Positions 34,813-44,489 of a stretch of 64,000 nt of DNA are shown in pieces (position 1 is the first letter of the stretch; each line of letters begins with the position of its first letter). The notes under the pieces were generated by a model, which was given only the letters and a program-made list of their open reading frames with translations, was not told where the DNA came from and made no database searches. Both the position numbers and the translations under genes were made by a program. Source of the DNA: Furfurilactobacillus curtus (lineage in GTDB: Bacteria > Bacillota > Bacilli > Lactobacillales > Lactobacillaceae); assembly GCF_045862785.1 (NCBI RefSeq), contig NZ_BQXO01000001.1, forward strand, positions 310,001-374,000, written 5' to 3'.

Positions 34813-35763
34813 TTAAACAGCGACAGGAGCTTTAATCGCCGGTAATGGATCATAATTTTCAACTTTAATATCTTTCATATCGTAATCAAAAATACTCTCT
34901 TTATCGTCGTTAAGCCATAATGTCGGCGCCGCCTTAGGTGTACGTGACAACTGTTCAGCAACTTGGTCTAAGTGGTTCAAATAAATATGGGCGTCGCCTA
35001 ACGTGTGCACAAATTCGCCAACTTCCAAATGACACTCTTTGGCAATCATTGAGGTTAGCAGGGCATAACTAGCAATATTAAATGGCACGCCTAAGAAAAT
35101 ATCTCCTGATCGTTGATACAGCTGACAGGATAACTTTCCGTCCGCAACATAAAATTGGAACAACGTGTGACACGGTGGTAAGGCCATAGTTGGCACATCT
35201 TCAGGATTCCAAGCTGAAACAATCAGTCGACGTGAATCTGGATGGGTTTTGATCATTTCAATCACATCCCCGAGTTGATCAATCGTCTGACCAGTCGATG
35301 TTTTCCATTTACGCCATTGTGATCCATAAACCAACCCGAGTTCACCAAAACGCGCCGCAAAAGCATCATCAGTCAAAATTAGGTCATCAAATCGTTTTTT
35401 CTCTGACTGATAGGCAATGTTAAAATCTGGATCAGATTGGCTTCGCCGACCAAAATTCGTCATATCTGGGCCCTGATATACATCACTATCAATATATCGC
35501 TGAAACGCCCACTCATCCCAAATGTGATTTTTATGCTCGAGTAAATAGCGGATATTAGTATCCCCGTGTAAGAACCACAATAGCTCGCTTTTAATGAGGC
35601 CGAAGGGGACTTTTTTGGTCGTTAATAAGGGAAACCCCTCACTCAGATCAAAGCGCATCTGATAGCCAAATGTTGATCTGGTTCCTGTACCCGTGCGATC
35701 TGTCTTCACATTTCCGTGCTCATAAACATACCGTTCTAGTTGTAAATAGGCATCTTCTAGCAT
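34813..35763 (-). CDS. thyA: Thymidylate synthase
   Basis: ThyA converts dUMP to dTMP using methylenetetrahydrofolate. The 316-residue protein has KTDRTGTGTRSTFGYQMRFD, the LLWFLHGDTN helix, the insert typical of lactobacillar enzymes (residues ~90-140), and the catalytic Cys in LPPCHTLFQFYV, then QRSGDIFLGVPFNIASY. AAAGGGAG precedes the ATG; in-frame upstream codons lie before the ribosome site. It lies between the ABC-F gene and folA. Confidence 0.97.
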   Translation of the reverse strand: MLEDAYLQLERYVYEHGNVKTDRTGTGTRSTFGYQMRFDLSEGFPLLTTKKVPFGLIKSELLWFLHGDTNIRYLLEHKNHIWDEWAFQRYIDSDVYQGPDMTNFGRRSQSDPDFNIAYQSEKKRFDDLILTDDAFAARFGELGLVYGSQWRKWKTSTGQTIDQLGDVIEMIKTHPDSRRLIVSAWNPEDVPTMALPPCHTLFQFYVADGKLSCQLYQRSGDIFLGVPFNIASYALLTSMIAKECHLEVGEFVHTLGDAHIYLNHLDQVAEQLSRTPKAAPTLWLNDDKESIFDYDMKDIKVENYDPLPAIKAPVAV

Positions 35764-35809
35764 TGTGCGGCTCCCTTTCGTCTCCATCCATCAGTAGTTA
35801 AATTAGTCG

Positions 35810-37708
35810 CTAAACAAACTGGCTCAAATACTCCCATCGTTCCATGGCGGTGGTCAAATCAGCGTCCACTGTTTCAAACTGATGTTGCAGCTCGGCTAAT
35901 TTACCATAATCAGAACCGTTTTCTGTCATGGCTTGGTTAATCGTTGTCTTTTGCTGCTCCAACTCATCAATTTTGGCTTCAATTCCATCCCACTCTTGCT
36001 GTTCCTTGTATGTGAGTTTGTGTTTTTCAGATACTGGCGACGGTGCCCCAGATTCACGATGATCAGTGTGAATAGCAGTCGAAGGTGCCGACTGCTTCGT
36101 TTGAACTTGGGCTTGCTGACGAACTAAATAATCTGTAAAGCGTCCATTAAAGCGTTCAATTTGACCATGACCGTCAAAAATCAACAATTGATCGGCCACT
36201 TTGTCTAAGAAGTAACGATCATGGGATACCGTGATAACAGTGCCCGCAAAATGACTTAAATAATCTTCTAAGACAGTTAATGTACCAATATCCAAATCGT
36301 TGGTTGGCTCATCTAAAAATAACACATTTGGTTGACTCATGAGTAATTTAAGTAAGTATAACCGACGCTTCTCACCACCTGACAATTTACGGATCAATGT
36401 ACCATGCATGAACCGTGGGAATAAGAATTGTTCTAACAAATTGGTCGTGCTAATCTCATTGCCATCGACATCACGAACCGTTTCGGCAACTTCATTAAGA
36501 TAATTAATCACGCGCTTGTCGCCAGGAATTGGCTCTGTTTGCTGGGTATAATACGCTAATTTAACAGTCTCACCAATGGTAACCGTGCCACTATCCAATG
36601 GTAACCTGTGTGCAAGCACGTTTAACAAGGACGTCTTACCTGCACCGTTTTTACCGGTAATCCCAATTCGATCGCGGGCTTGAATGAGCAAATTAAAATC
36701 GTTCAAAATTTGGTGCTGCCCGAGGACTAAATTTGCGTGCTCCACGTTAATGACTTTTTTACCCAACCGCTGTTGACCCAAATTAATGTCGACATCGTCA
36801 TCAGTCTGAGCGGTGTGCAAGTTATCTTTCAACTCGTTAAAATGGTTCACACGGGCTTGCTGTTTGGTCCCCCGCGCTTGTGGCGATGTCCGCATCCACG
36901 CCAACTCTTTTTTATAGAGTTGCGTTTGCTTACGGTCAGCGTCTAACTCATGGGCGACCCGATCTGCTTTTTGCGCAACAAAAGCTTGATAATTACCTTC
37001 GTATTCATACAGTTGACCAAACGACAGCTCAAAGATCCGAGTTGCCACGGCGTCTAAGAAATAACGATCATGCGTGACGACGAGCACCGCACCACGATAA
37101 CTTGCTAAATATTTTTGTAACCAATCAATCGAGTCAAAGTCTAAATGGTTCGTCGGCTCATCCAACAACAACAGATCAGGCGCCTGAATCAAGACTTGGG
37201 CTAAGCCGACGCGCTTTCGTTGACCACCCGATAATGTGGCCACCGGTTGATGCAAATCAGTAATATGCAATTGACTTAGAATTGTCTTCACATTACTTTC
37301 AGCAAGCCAAGCATCCTCCTGATTCATTTTTGCTTCTGCCTGCGTGTAACGATTCAACGCAGCTTCATCATTTGGCTGCGCACCAAAATCAGCAAGTGCC
37401 TGTTCGTAAGCCCGAATCGTGGCAAAAACCGGTTGAGCGCCGGCGAAGACGGCGTCCAAAACTGACAATTGATCATCTAATTCTGGTATTTGCTTTAGAT
37501 AACTAATTCGGTAATCATTCGGCGTGTCAATCTGACCTGAGTCTTGTGGATCGATCCCAGCCAGCGTATTCAACAGGGAAGTTTTACCACTGCCATTAGT
37601 TCCAATAAGACCAATTCGATCAGTCTCACCAATTAAAAAGGAAACTTGATTAAATAAGGTTTTCTCACCATAATTTCTTGTTAAATCTTCTGCTCGTAAA
37701 GTTTGCAT
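35810..37708 (-). CDS. ABC-F ATPase, Uup-like
   Basis: The 632-residue soluble protein has two ABC domains: Walker A GTNGSGKTS and signature LSGGQRKRVGLA, then GKNGAGKTS and LSGGEKRRLYLL. The linker (residues ~240-300) is of ABC-F type, and the C-terminus ends in a coiled coil (KEQQEWDGIEAKIDELEQQ), the mark of Uup. ABC-F proteins act on ribosomes or, for Uup, affect DNA transposon excision and ribosome function. TAAGGA precedes the ATG; upstream in-frame starts overlap cca. It follows cca by 22 bases. Confidence 0.93.
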   Translation of the reverse strand: MQTLRAEDLTRNYGEKTLFNQVSFLIGETDRIGLIGTNGSGKTSLLNTLAGIDPQDSGQIDTPNDYRISYLKQIPELDDQLSVLDAVFAGAQPVFATIRAYEQALADFGAQPNDEAALNRYTQAEAKMNQEDAWLAESNVKTILSQLHITDLHQPVATLSGGQRKRVGLAQVLIQAPDLLLLDEPTNHLDFDSIDWLQKYLASYRGAVLVVTHDRYFLDAVATRIFELSFGQLYEYEGNYQAFVAQKADRVAHELDADRKQTQLYKKELAWMRTSPQARGTKQQARVNHFNELKDNLHTAQTDDDVDINLGQQRLGKKVINVEHANLVLGQHQILNDFNLLIQARDRIGITGKNGAGKTSLLNVLAHRLPLDSGTVTIGETVKLAYYTQQTEPIPGDKRVINYLNEVAETVRDVDGNEISTTNLLEQFLFPRFMHGTLIRKLSGGEKRRLYLLKLLMSQPNVLFLDEPTNDLDIGTLTVLEDYLSHFAGTVITVSHDRYFLDKVADQLLIFDGHGQIERFNGRFTDYLVRQQAQVQTKQSAPSTAIHTDHRESGAPSPVSEKHKLTYKEQQEWDGIEAKIDELEQQKTTINQAMTENGSDYGKLAELQHQFETVDADLTTAMERWEYLSQFV

Positions 37709-37730
37709 AGCTTCCTTATCACCTGTTATT

Positions 37731-38957
37731 TCATTCTGATGCGTTAGCGGATTTTTGCTGTTCGATAACCTGCGCAACTAAAGCCGCGTGATCATTTTTC
37801 ACTTCGCCTGCTAGTACCGTATCGACTAATTGATCAAGTGTCTGACCAATTGCTGGCCCAGGCGTCATACCTAGACCCTGTATTAGATCTTTCCCCGTTA
37901 TGGCCAATTCACGGGTATTTCGAATCGGCAACTTATCATAGACTTCAAGCCACTGATTGGGATCTTCAGGACCATAACCACTATAGCGGGCAACATTAGT
38001 CCCTGCACGGATGGTTCCAGGGTCTAGATCAAATAACAATCGTGGTTTTACCCGATGATACTGTTGCGCATACGTTAGATGTAACGCCATTACCACTGCT
38101 TTAATAATGTGATTAGCTGTCTTCCAAACTTGCAAGAATTCGACCGTATCTTGATAGGAAAGCCCTAAATGCAAGGCGACCAATGTCCAAACTTCGACCT
38201 CGTCGGTCATTTGCAAATGTGGCAAAGTGGCAATCGTTGATAAATCAATCGTATGACCAATAAAACCAGGACAATAATCCGCTAATTTAGTTTGAATCAT
38301 CAAGCTAAGGCCGCGTTGGGCGGCCGGACCAATCATCATTTTGACGAATTCTTCATGAATACGTTCAACTGCAATTTTGCTTAAGAGTGGCGCATGATCT
38401 TTAATTGCTTTTTGTGTTTGTGGTTCGATCGTAAAGTTCAACTGACTTGCAAAGCGTACGGCCCGCATCATCCTTAATGCATCTTCACCGAATCGTGCTT
38501 CTGGATCGCCGACCGCCCGAATAATTTTAGCTGCGAGGTCATCTAGGCCATGAAACAAGTCCACGACTGTTCCGTCTTGCTTGAGTGCAAGGGCGTTAAT
38601 CGTAAAATCGCGGCGCTTTAAATCATCAGCTAATTGCCGAACGAACGTGACTTCATCAGGTCGTCGATAATCCTGATAACCGGATTCGGTCCGAAAAGTG
38701 GTTGTTTCATAACCATTGCCGTGATCTAAAACCATGACAGTTCCATGTTCAATTCCCGTATCGACCGTTCGTTTAAATAAGGCCTTAACCTCTTGTGGAT
38801 AGGCACTCGTGGCGATATCGACATCATGGATTGGTTTGCCTAAGATCGTATCGCGAACCGAACCACCCACGAAGTAGGCTTCATACCCAGCTGATTCTAA
38901 TTTAGTTAGAATGGGCTGAGCGTTTTTAAATTCTTCTGGTAGTTGTGCCAAACGCAT
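37731..38957 (-). CDS. cca: CCA tRNA nucleotidyltransferase
   Basis: This enzyme adds or repairs the 3' CCA end of tRNAs. The 408-residue class II nucleotidyltransferase has GGSVRDTILGKPIHDVDIAT with the catalytic Asp pair, then RRDFTINAL, the ATP-selecting loop, and the RNA-binding helical domain. AGGAGGCGG precedes the ATG; an in-frame start 11 codons upstream is before this site. It is the first gene of the cca-uup-thyA-folA group. The tRNA-Ala gene in this window lacks an encoded CCA and would depend on it. Confidence 0.95.
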   Translation of the reverse strand: MRLAQLPEEFKNAQPILTKLESAGYEAYFVGGSVRDTILGKPIHDVDIATSAYPQEVKALFKRTVDTGIEHGTVMVLDHGNGYETTTFRTESGYQDYRRPDEVTFVRQLADDLKRRDFTINALALKQDGTVVDLFHGLDDLAAKIIRAVGDPEARFGEDALRMMRAVRFASQLNFTIEPQTQKAIKDHAPLLSKIAVERIHEEFVKMMIGPAAQRGLSLMIQTKLADYCPGFIGHTIDLSTIATLPHLQMTDEVEVWTLVALHLGLSYQDTVEFLQVWKTANHIIKAVVMALHLTYAQQYHRVKPRLLFDLDPGTIRAGTNVARYSGYGPEDPNQWLEVYDKLPIRNTRELAITGKDLIQGLGMTPGPAIGQTLDQLVDTVLAGEVKNDHAALVAQVIEQQKSANASE

Positions 38958-39048
38958 ACCACCGCCTCCTATATATTGATTAATCTTCAATTTAAATTCA
39001 CTAATTAACGTAACTATTTTTTCGATAATCGCATCATGCTTCTGTCAT

Positions 39049-39057
39049 ATCTTAGCA
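39049..39057 (-). promoter_or_regulatory. Possible extended -10 promoter of cca
   Basis: TGCTAAGAT on the minus strand matches TGn plus a -10-like hexamer. The -35 is weak. It lies about 90 bases before the cca start. Confidence 0.35.
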
Positions 39058-39149
39058 GAAATTCTCTATGCTGACACTATGGTCAATCTTTTGTTAGTCT
39101 GCTATCTTTAGTGTTAATTAAACTGGCAAGCGCTAGATTGGGGACCCTT

Positions 39150-40028
39150 ATGCGACAAGATGAATCAATGCGACTCCGAGATTTTTTGTTTATTGCCGTT
39201 GGCGCGGCCATGTATGCGTTTGGCTTAGTGTATGTCAACATCGTTAACCGCTTAGCTGATGGCGGTGTCGCCGGCATTTCCTTAATTTTACGGGCATTAT
39301 TCCAATGGAATCCAGCCTATACCACATTGGCAATCAACATCCCTCTCTTATTAATTGGGTGGCGTTTATTAGGCCGCCGCTCGTTTATTTACACTGTCTT
39401 TGGGATTATGATGTTGTCAGTTTGGCTATGGGTTTGGCAGCAAATTCCACTCAGCATCAATATTCATCACGATTTATTCATTGCCGGGGTAGTAGCTGGT
39501 ATCACCGGTGGTTTCGGCTGTGGTCTGGTGTATCGTTCCGGCGGCACACTGGGTGGAACCGATATCATTGCGCGAATTTTTGAAAAACAAAGTGGTGTGC
39601 CAATGGGTCGCAGTCTACTAGTTCAAGATGTGATTGTCCTAGTCGCTTCATTAATTTATATCGACATTGTTCATATGATGTATACCCTGTTGTGTGCCTT
39701 TGTCTTCACTCAGATCGTTAACTTTACTTTATCTGGCGCATACGCTGCTAGAGCGATCATGATTTTAAGTGACAAAAACGAAGCCATCGCCGCTGCCATC
39801 ATTGAAGAACTTCAGCGGGGAGTTACGACCTTGGATGCTCAAGGTGCCTTCACCAGTACCCCGCGCAAAATGATTTACTGTGTCATCAGTCCCCGAGAAG
39901 TTCAAACCATGCGGCGGATTGTTGATCGCATCGACGATCATGCCTTCATGTCTATTCTACCGGTAGAACAGAATTTAGGTGAAGGCTTTTCCTTCAAAGT
40001 TGTTAAACGGCGCTCATTTTTAGACTGA
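39150..40028 (+). CDS. YitT family membrane protein (DUF2179)
   Basis: The 292-residue protein has about five transmembrane segments of the YitT_membrane type, with GLVYRSGGTLGGTDIIARI in a loop, followed by a cytosolic DUF2179 domain (SDKNEAIAAAI onward, ending near PVEQNLGEGFSFK). Function is unknown. TTGGGGACCC precedes the ATG at 39150; an in-frame GTG at 39111 has no such site. It is divergent from cca and followed after 35 bases by the recombinase-like gene, which is probably co-transcribed. Confidence 0.9.
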   Translation: MRQDESMRLRDFLFIAVGAAMYAFGLVYVNIVNRLADGGVAGISLILRALFQWNPAYTTLAINIPLLLIGWRLLGRRSFIYTVFGIMMLSVWLWVWQQIPLSINIHHDLFIAGVVAGITGGFGCGLVYRSGGTLGGTDIIARIFEKQSGVPMGRSLLVQDVIVLVASLIYIDIVHMMYTLLCAFVFTQIVNFTLSGAYAARAIMILSDKNEAIAAAIIEELQRGVTTLDAQGAFTSTPRKMIYCVISPREVQTMRRIVDRIDDHAFMSILPVEQNLGEGFSFKVVKRRSFLD

Positions 40029-40063
40029 TCTATTTGAAAATCTGATCGGAAAGGAATTCCTTT

Positions 40064-40915
40064 ATGTCAACGGCTGACTATCCATATCAAAGAGAATTTG
40101 AAGCAGCGCTAGCTCGTCAACCCCTAGCGCCTGCCACAATTGCGCAATATCGGGCAGATCTGACCGCTTTTTTTGATGATTTAAATCATACTAATTCTGG
40201 CTTTGCTGCCGATCCGCAACTCGCCAACATCTTTGATCGCGATATTGCGGCCTATTTAGAACGTCGCCTGGCCAACCAAACGATGGCGTCAAACACTTAT
40301 AACAAGACACTATCGCATCTCAATAAATACTTCAGTTATGCTTTCAGCCACCATCTGACACCAGAATTACCCACGTTGACGTTGCACAGTCGTCCGTTAG
40401 CCAAACCGATTACTTTAACAATGACTTGGTTAGACGAGCTAGGAGAGCTTGTCGAGGACGGACAATTACACTTCTATACGCGCTTTAGTTTAATTTTACT
40501 GAGCAAAGGCTTTACAGCGAGTGAATTCTTACAGCCCAACTTTGAACAAACCATTGTATCTTTAGATTGGTTACCATTTGAACGGCAATTCTACCAAGCT
40601 TTTCGCCATTTTATTGAACCTTTGCAGATCAAACAACAGTCAAGTGGATTCTTTCTTAAGCAACGCTTGGATTTAGCTAATCCCCGCCTCACTTTACCAG
40701 CGCTACACAAATATTTACATCAAGATGAGACTCGTGCTGGCTTTTCACTAGCACCACGCATGCTTCACCAAGCCTACGTTCTTCATTATCTAACGACGCA
40801 TCGCCAGGCAAGTGATCAAGACCTTATGAATACACTACGCTTGACCGCCAACGCTTTGAACTATTACCAACGTTTGTTACCTCAGCTAATCGTTTCAGAT
40901 GAAGTCTCAAAGTAG
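40064..40915 (+). CDS. Xer-like tyrosine recombinase relative lacking catalytic residues
   Basis: The 283-residue protein has the SAM-like N-terminal domain of phage-type integrases (PLAPATIAQYRADLTAFFDD and SNTYNKTLSHLNKYF) and a catalytic-domain-like C-terminus in which the active site is gone. Where XerC and XerD have GLRVSE it has GFTASE. HxxR has become RxxH in APRMLHQAY. LGH is TLRL. The nucleophile region is ALNYYQRL. It resembles the XerD-like proteins of streptococci that do not act at dif. A DNA-binding or structural role is more likely than recombination. It follows yitT in a probable operon. Confidence 0.75.
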   Translation: MSTADYPYQREFEAALARQPLAPATIAQYRADLTAFFDDLNHTNSGFAADPQLANIFDRDIAAYLERRLANQTMASNTYNKTLSHLNKYFSYAFSHHLTPELPTLTLHSRPLAKPITLTMTWLDELGELVEDGQLHFYTRFSLILLSKGFTASEFLQPNFEQTIVSLDWLPFERQFYQAFRHFIEPLQIKQQSSGFFLKQRLDLANPRLTLPALHKYLHQDETRAGFSLAPRMLHQAYVLHYLTTHRQASDQDLMNTLRLTANALNYYQRLLPQLIVSDEVSK

Positions 40916-40979
40916 TCCTCATATGCGATCGAGACAAAGGTAAAATCTGGCGTTCCTTTTTAATTTTTAAGTCGATAAA

Positions 40980-41017
40980 CAAACGGGACATAAGTCAAAT
41001 GACTTATGTCCCGTTTG
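40980..41017. terminator. Perfect 18-pair hairpin between convergent genes
   Basis: CAAACGGGACATAAGTCA is followed after two bases by its exact complement. On the minus strand it is followed by GTTTGTTTATC, so it mainly serves the TPR gene. The stem is unusually long and perfect for a terminator. Confidence 0.7.
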
Positions 41018-41022
41018 CTAGT

Positions 41023-42303
41023 CTAATAACCCTGATCTTCGTAATCTTCGAGTTCAGCAGCCATTTCTTCATCGTCTGGTTGTAGCTTCAAGTAATTGCG
41101 TAAAAGGTCAACAGCCGCATCGATATCGCCTTGTGCGCGATAAAAATAAAAGGCTGGCTTTAAAAAGTCGGTATTTGTCTCAAAGTATGGTCGCGCCGCA
41201 TCATAGTAAGTTTGCGCTTGATCGGGCTCTTCTAAGCGCGTATAAGAGACGGCTAAGTTCCAGTATACCTGGGGGTCAACTTGATCATTTTGAACATACT
41301 GAGAAGCCAAATCAACATTAGCCACATCCTGCTGTCGCTGGACGTATAAGTTACTCAATTGCAGCATGAGTGTTTGGTTATCAGGATCTAAAGCTAACCC
41401 TCGCTTGAAATAATCTTCAGCTGCCGATTCGTCTTGCAATCGCAATGCAAGATTGGCTGCTTGTCCATACAAATCCTGATTATATTCGTCGATAGCTAGT
41501 CCTTGCTGTGCAACCTTATAGGCCTCTTCCAGGCGGTTTTCATCAGTTAATGCCTGCGCTAAAAAAGGATACAACGATGCATACGATGGATCTTCTTCCT
41601 GTAACTGCCCAAATGTTTCAATTGCCTTGGCATTTTCCTTTAATTGCGTATAAACAAAGCCTAGCTGGAAACGGACATCCGGCGTTAAATCTCCCTGATG
41701 AATCTGTTCAAGATAGCCGACCGCCTGTTCAAATTTACCAGCATTAGCATAAGCCACCCCGATCCGGGACACTAAATCCACATCTTCCATTTTAGGAATC
41801 CCACGTTTAATTAAATCGAGATAATAAGCAATTGCTTTTTGATACTCACGCATCATGAAATAAAATTCACCCAGCGCAAACAAGACCACAGGCTCGTCAG
41901 GCGCCAATCGTTCAGCTGCCAGCAATTTTTGCTCACTAACTTCGAACAATTCTTCCGATTGATAAAGATCAGCTGCGACCAGCAAACTTTGCAAATAGGC
42001 TGGTGAGCTTGGACTAACGCTATTTAAATAATCAGTGGCAGCGTCAAGGTCATCTTCATCAATGGCAATATCTGCTAAACTGGTGCGTAACTCATCCTCA
42101 TTGGGATACTGCTTTAATAAATTTTCATAAATCCGTTGGGCTTTTTTGTTAAATCCAAGTCCATATAATTGTTCAGCTAAATTATATAACGTGTTATCGT
42201 CATCTTTACGTAGCGCCCAAGCATAGAGCTTATTGGCCTCATCCAACTGGCCACTTTGCAAAGCGTCTAACATCTGTTCGGAATAACTATTTGCTTCACT
42301 CAT
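41023..42303 (-). CDS. TPR-repeat protein, YpiA-like
   Basis: The 426-residue soluble, acidic protein is made of tetratricopeptide repeats through most of its length; units such as LYNLAEQLYGLGFNKKAQRIYENLL and VVLFALGEFYFMMREYQKAIAYYLDLI show the helix pair pattern. It is a scaffold for protein contacts; the partners are unknown. The same gene sits downstream of hup in other lactobacilli. A ribosome site GGAGG lies seven bases before the ATG. It forms its own unit after the hup terminator. Confidence 0.88.
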   Translation of the reverse strand: MSEANSYSEQMLDALQSGQLDEANKLYAWALRKDDDNTLYNLAEQLYGLGFNKKAQRIYENLLKQYPNEDELRTSLADIAIDEDDLDAATDYLNSVSPSSPAYLQSLLVAADLYQSEELFEVSEQKLLAAERLAPDEPVVLFALGEFYFMMREYQKAIAYYLDLIKRGIPKMEDVDLVSRIGVAYANAGKFEQAVGYLEQIHQGDLTPDVRFQLGFVYTQLKENAKAIETFGQLQEEDPSYASLYPFLAQALTDENRLEEAYKVAQQGLAIDEYNQDLYGQAANLALRLQDESAAEDYFKRGLALDPDNQTLMLQLSNLYVQRQQDVANVDLASQYVQNDQVDPQVYWNLAVSYTRLEEPDQAQTYYDAARPYFETNTDFLKPAFYFYRAQGDIDAAVDLLRNYLKLQPDDEEMAAELEDYEDQGY

Positions 42304-42443
42304 CTTTAGCCTCCATCATGATTGACACATCAGTGTACGCCATTTTCTCAAAAGTTACCAGTCAGGTTAACCCCAGGTCAAAGCAGAAATTCAAGCATAT
42401 TAGTCTGAATTAGTGAGTTTCGGCAAGTCTCTAAATCAGTGCG

Positions 42444-42470
42444 TAAAAAAAGACTCGGTTGCCCGAGTCT
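42444..42470 (-). terminator. Intrinsic terminator of hup
   Basis: On the minus strand AGACTCGG pairs with CCGAGTCT around a short loop, followed by seven T. Confidence 0.9.
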
Positions 42471-42487
42471 CATCCGTCAGTAATAAA

Positions 42488-42763
42488 TTACTTAACGGCA
42501 TCCTTCAAAGCTTTACCTGGCTTGAATGCAGGTACCTTGCTTGCAGGAATTTCGATTTCTTGCCCAGTTTGTGGGTTACGGCCCTTACGAGCAGCGCGTG
42601 AGCGTACTTCGAAGTTACCGAAACCGATCAATTGAACTTTGTCGCCTTTGGCTAAGCTCTTTTGAACTGAAGCGAAGACTGCATCAACTGCAGCAGTTGC
42701 GTCCTTCTTGGTTAAACCAGTTGCTGCTGCAACATCGTTAACTAATTGTGCCTTGTTTGCCAT
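42488..42763 (-). CDS. hup: DNA-binding protein HU
   Basis: HU is the small histone-like protein that bends and compacts DNA. The 91-residue protein has the full family layout: NKAQLVNDVAAATGLTKKDA, GDKVQLIGFGNFEVRSRAARKG in parts, and the DNA-binding arm NPQTGQEIEIPASKVPAFKPGK in parts. GGAGGTGA precedes the ATG; longer in-frame starts upstream lie before the site. It has a good promoter and a strong terminator, in keeping with high expression. Confidence 0.98.
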   Translation of the reverse strand: MANKAQLVNDVAAATGLTKKDATAAVDAVFASVQKSLAKGDKVQLIGFGNFEVRSRAARKGRNPQTGQEIEIPASKVPAFKPGKALKDAVK

Positions 42764-42882
42764 GTGAGATTTCACCTCCGGATTTGGGCTTAGACGTTTA
42801 AATATGTAAACATCTAGTTGCCATCTCTGAGTGGTCCAGAAATGGCGAAACAATAACGGAAAACCGCATCATTTCACCATTC

Positions 42883-42911
42883 AATTTACCACACGGGCCC
42901 TAATTGAACAA
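42883..42911 (-). promoter_or_regulatory. Promoter of hup
   Basis: On the minus strand TTGTTC and TAAATT are 17 bases apart. The predicted leader is about 110 bases and has the strong ribosome site at its end. Confidence 0.5.
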
Positions 42912-43001
42912 GCAAAAAAGGGCATTTTTCCTTGTTAAATCAATGTTTCAGAGCATTTTTATAGGGAAAGTTGATCTCGAGCCATCGATTGACTTATACA
43001 A

Positions 43002-44312
43002 CTATTTTCTTTGCCGAGCAATTAAGTGAATTGGCGTCCCCGTAAAGTCAAAAGCTTGGCGAATTTGATTCTCTAAAAATCGTTCATACGAAAAGTGTAA
43101 CAGTTCCGGGTCGTTAACAAATAGGACAAAAGTTGGCGGCTTGATGGCCACTTGGGTCACGTAGTAGACGCGCAAACGACGGCCATTGCTTGTCGGCGTT
43201 GGTGTCGTTGCAATGGCATCTGTGATTACGTCGTTTAATGTTGAAGACTGGATGCGTTTACGGTGATTCTCATCAACTTGTTTAATTAACGCAGGTAAAC
43301 GATCTAACCGTTGACGAGTCTTTGCCGAAACAAAGACGATCGGCGCGTAATCTAGATATTGAAATTCTTCGCGAATGGTCGCCTCAAAATTCGCCATCGT
43401 GTGATTATCTTTGGCCAATGTATCCCACTTATTGACGACGATAATAATCGCCCGCCCCGCTTCATGCGCGTAACCAGCTACATGCTTATCTTGTTCACGA
43501 ATGCCTTCTTCAGCATTCAAGACGACTAACACCACATCACTTTTATCAATGGCGCTCATTGCGCGCATCACGGAGTAACGCTCGGTATTTTCATACACCT
43601 TTCCGCGTTTACGCAATCCAGCTGTGTCGACCATGGTGAACTCATCCCCATCTGCAGCCGTAAAACGGGTGTTAATGGCATCTCTGGTGGTACCTGAGAT
43701 ATCCGATACAATGACTCGTTCTTCACCCAACAATGCATTGACAATGGAAGACTTGCCAACATTGGGCCGTCCAATCAGACTGAAACGAATCGTGTCATCA
43801 TCCTCATTTTCCGCGTCATCAGGAAATTCTTTCACGACGGCATCTAGCAAATCTCCTAAACCGGTTCCGTGAGCGCCAGAAATTGGGTAAGGATCCCCAA
43901 ATCCAAGTGTATAAAAATCATAAATCTGTTGACGTTGTTCGGGATTATCAGCTTTATTGACCGCCAATAAAACCGGCTTATCGGCCCGATATAAAATTCG
44001 CGCCACTTGTTCATCTTCATCAGTAACGCCTTCTGGAGCGCTAGTAAGAAAGACAATCACATCCGCCTCATCAATTGCAATCTCAGCTTGTTCAGTAATT
44101 TGAACTGAAAATGGTTGATCCGAGAGATCGATTCCCCCCGTATCAATTAAATTAAACTGATGGCCTAGCCATTCTGCTGAAGCATAAATCCGATCGCGTG
44201 TAACACCCGGTGTATCTTCAACGATCGAGATACGATCGCCGACTAACCGATTGAAAATGGTCGATTTACCGACATTTGGTCGGCCAACAATCGCCACTGT
44301 TGGATTTGACAT
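43002..44312 (-). CDS. der: Ribosome biogenesis GTPase Der (EngA)
   Basis: Der is an essential GTPase with two G domains in tandem, acting in 50S assembly. The 436-residue protein has GRPNVGKST near residue 9, DTGG and NKAD in the first domain, and GRPNVGKSS near 181, DTAG and NKWD in the second, then the KH-like domain ending in GTPIHLIARQRK. AGGAGG precedes the ATG. It lies between rpsA and hup, as in other lactobacilli. Confidence 0.98.
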   Translation of the reverse strand: MSNPTVAIVGRPNVGKSTIFNRLVGDRISIVEDTPGVTRDRIYASAEWLGHQFNLIDTGGIDLSDQPFSVQITEQAEIAIDEADVIVFLTSAPEGVTDEDEQVARILYRADKPVLLAVNKADNPEQRQQIYDFYTLGFGDPYPISGAHGTGLGDLLDAVVKEFPDDAENEDDDTIRFSLIGRPNVGKSSIVNALLGEERVIVSDISGTTRDAINTRFTAADGDEFTMVDTAGLRKRGKVYENTERYSVMRAMSAIDKSDVVLVVLNAEEGIREQDKHVAGYAHEAGRAIIIVVNKWDTLAKDNHTMANFEATIREEFQYLDYAPIVFVSAKTRQRLDRLPALIKQVDENHRKRIQSSTLNDVITDAIATTPTPTSNGRRLRVYYVTQVAIKPPTFVLFVNDPELLHFSYERFLENQIRQAFDFTGTPIHLIARQRK

Positions 44313-44445
44313 CTCGTCCCTCCTTTAAAATAATTTTTACTAATTCCGCTTAAACCTCGTCTCAGTGTACGCAATCCCATCAGAATACGCAATAACCACC
44401 ACTGGATTTTGCCTATACTGATTGAGTATTGGACACATCTGGATA

Positions 44446-44472
44446 TAAAAAAATCCCCGAAGACGGGGATTT
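44446..44472 (-). terminator. Intrinsic terminator of rpsA
   Basis: On the minus strand AAATCCCCG pairs with CGGGGATTT around a four-base loop, followed by TTTTTTT. Confidence 0.9.
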
Positions 44473-44489
44473 CACGAAACGTGTTCGAC

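Noticed and set aside
42895..42935. Terminator after der
   Set aside because: AAGG/CCTT with a T-run is visible on the minus strand, but only four pairs form; the region also holds the hup promoter, so I did not call it.
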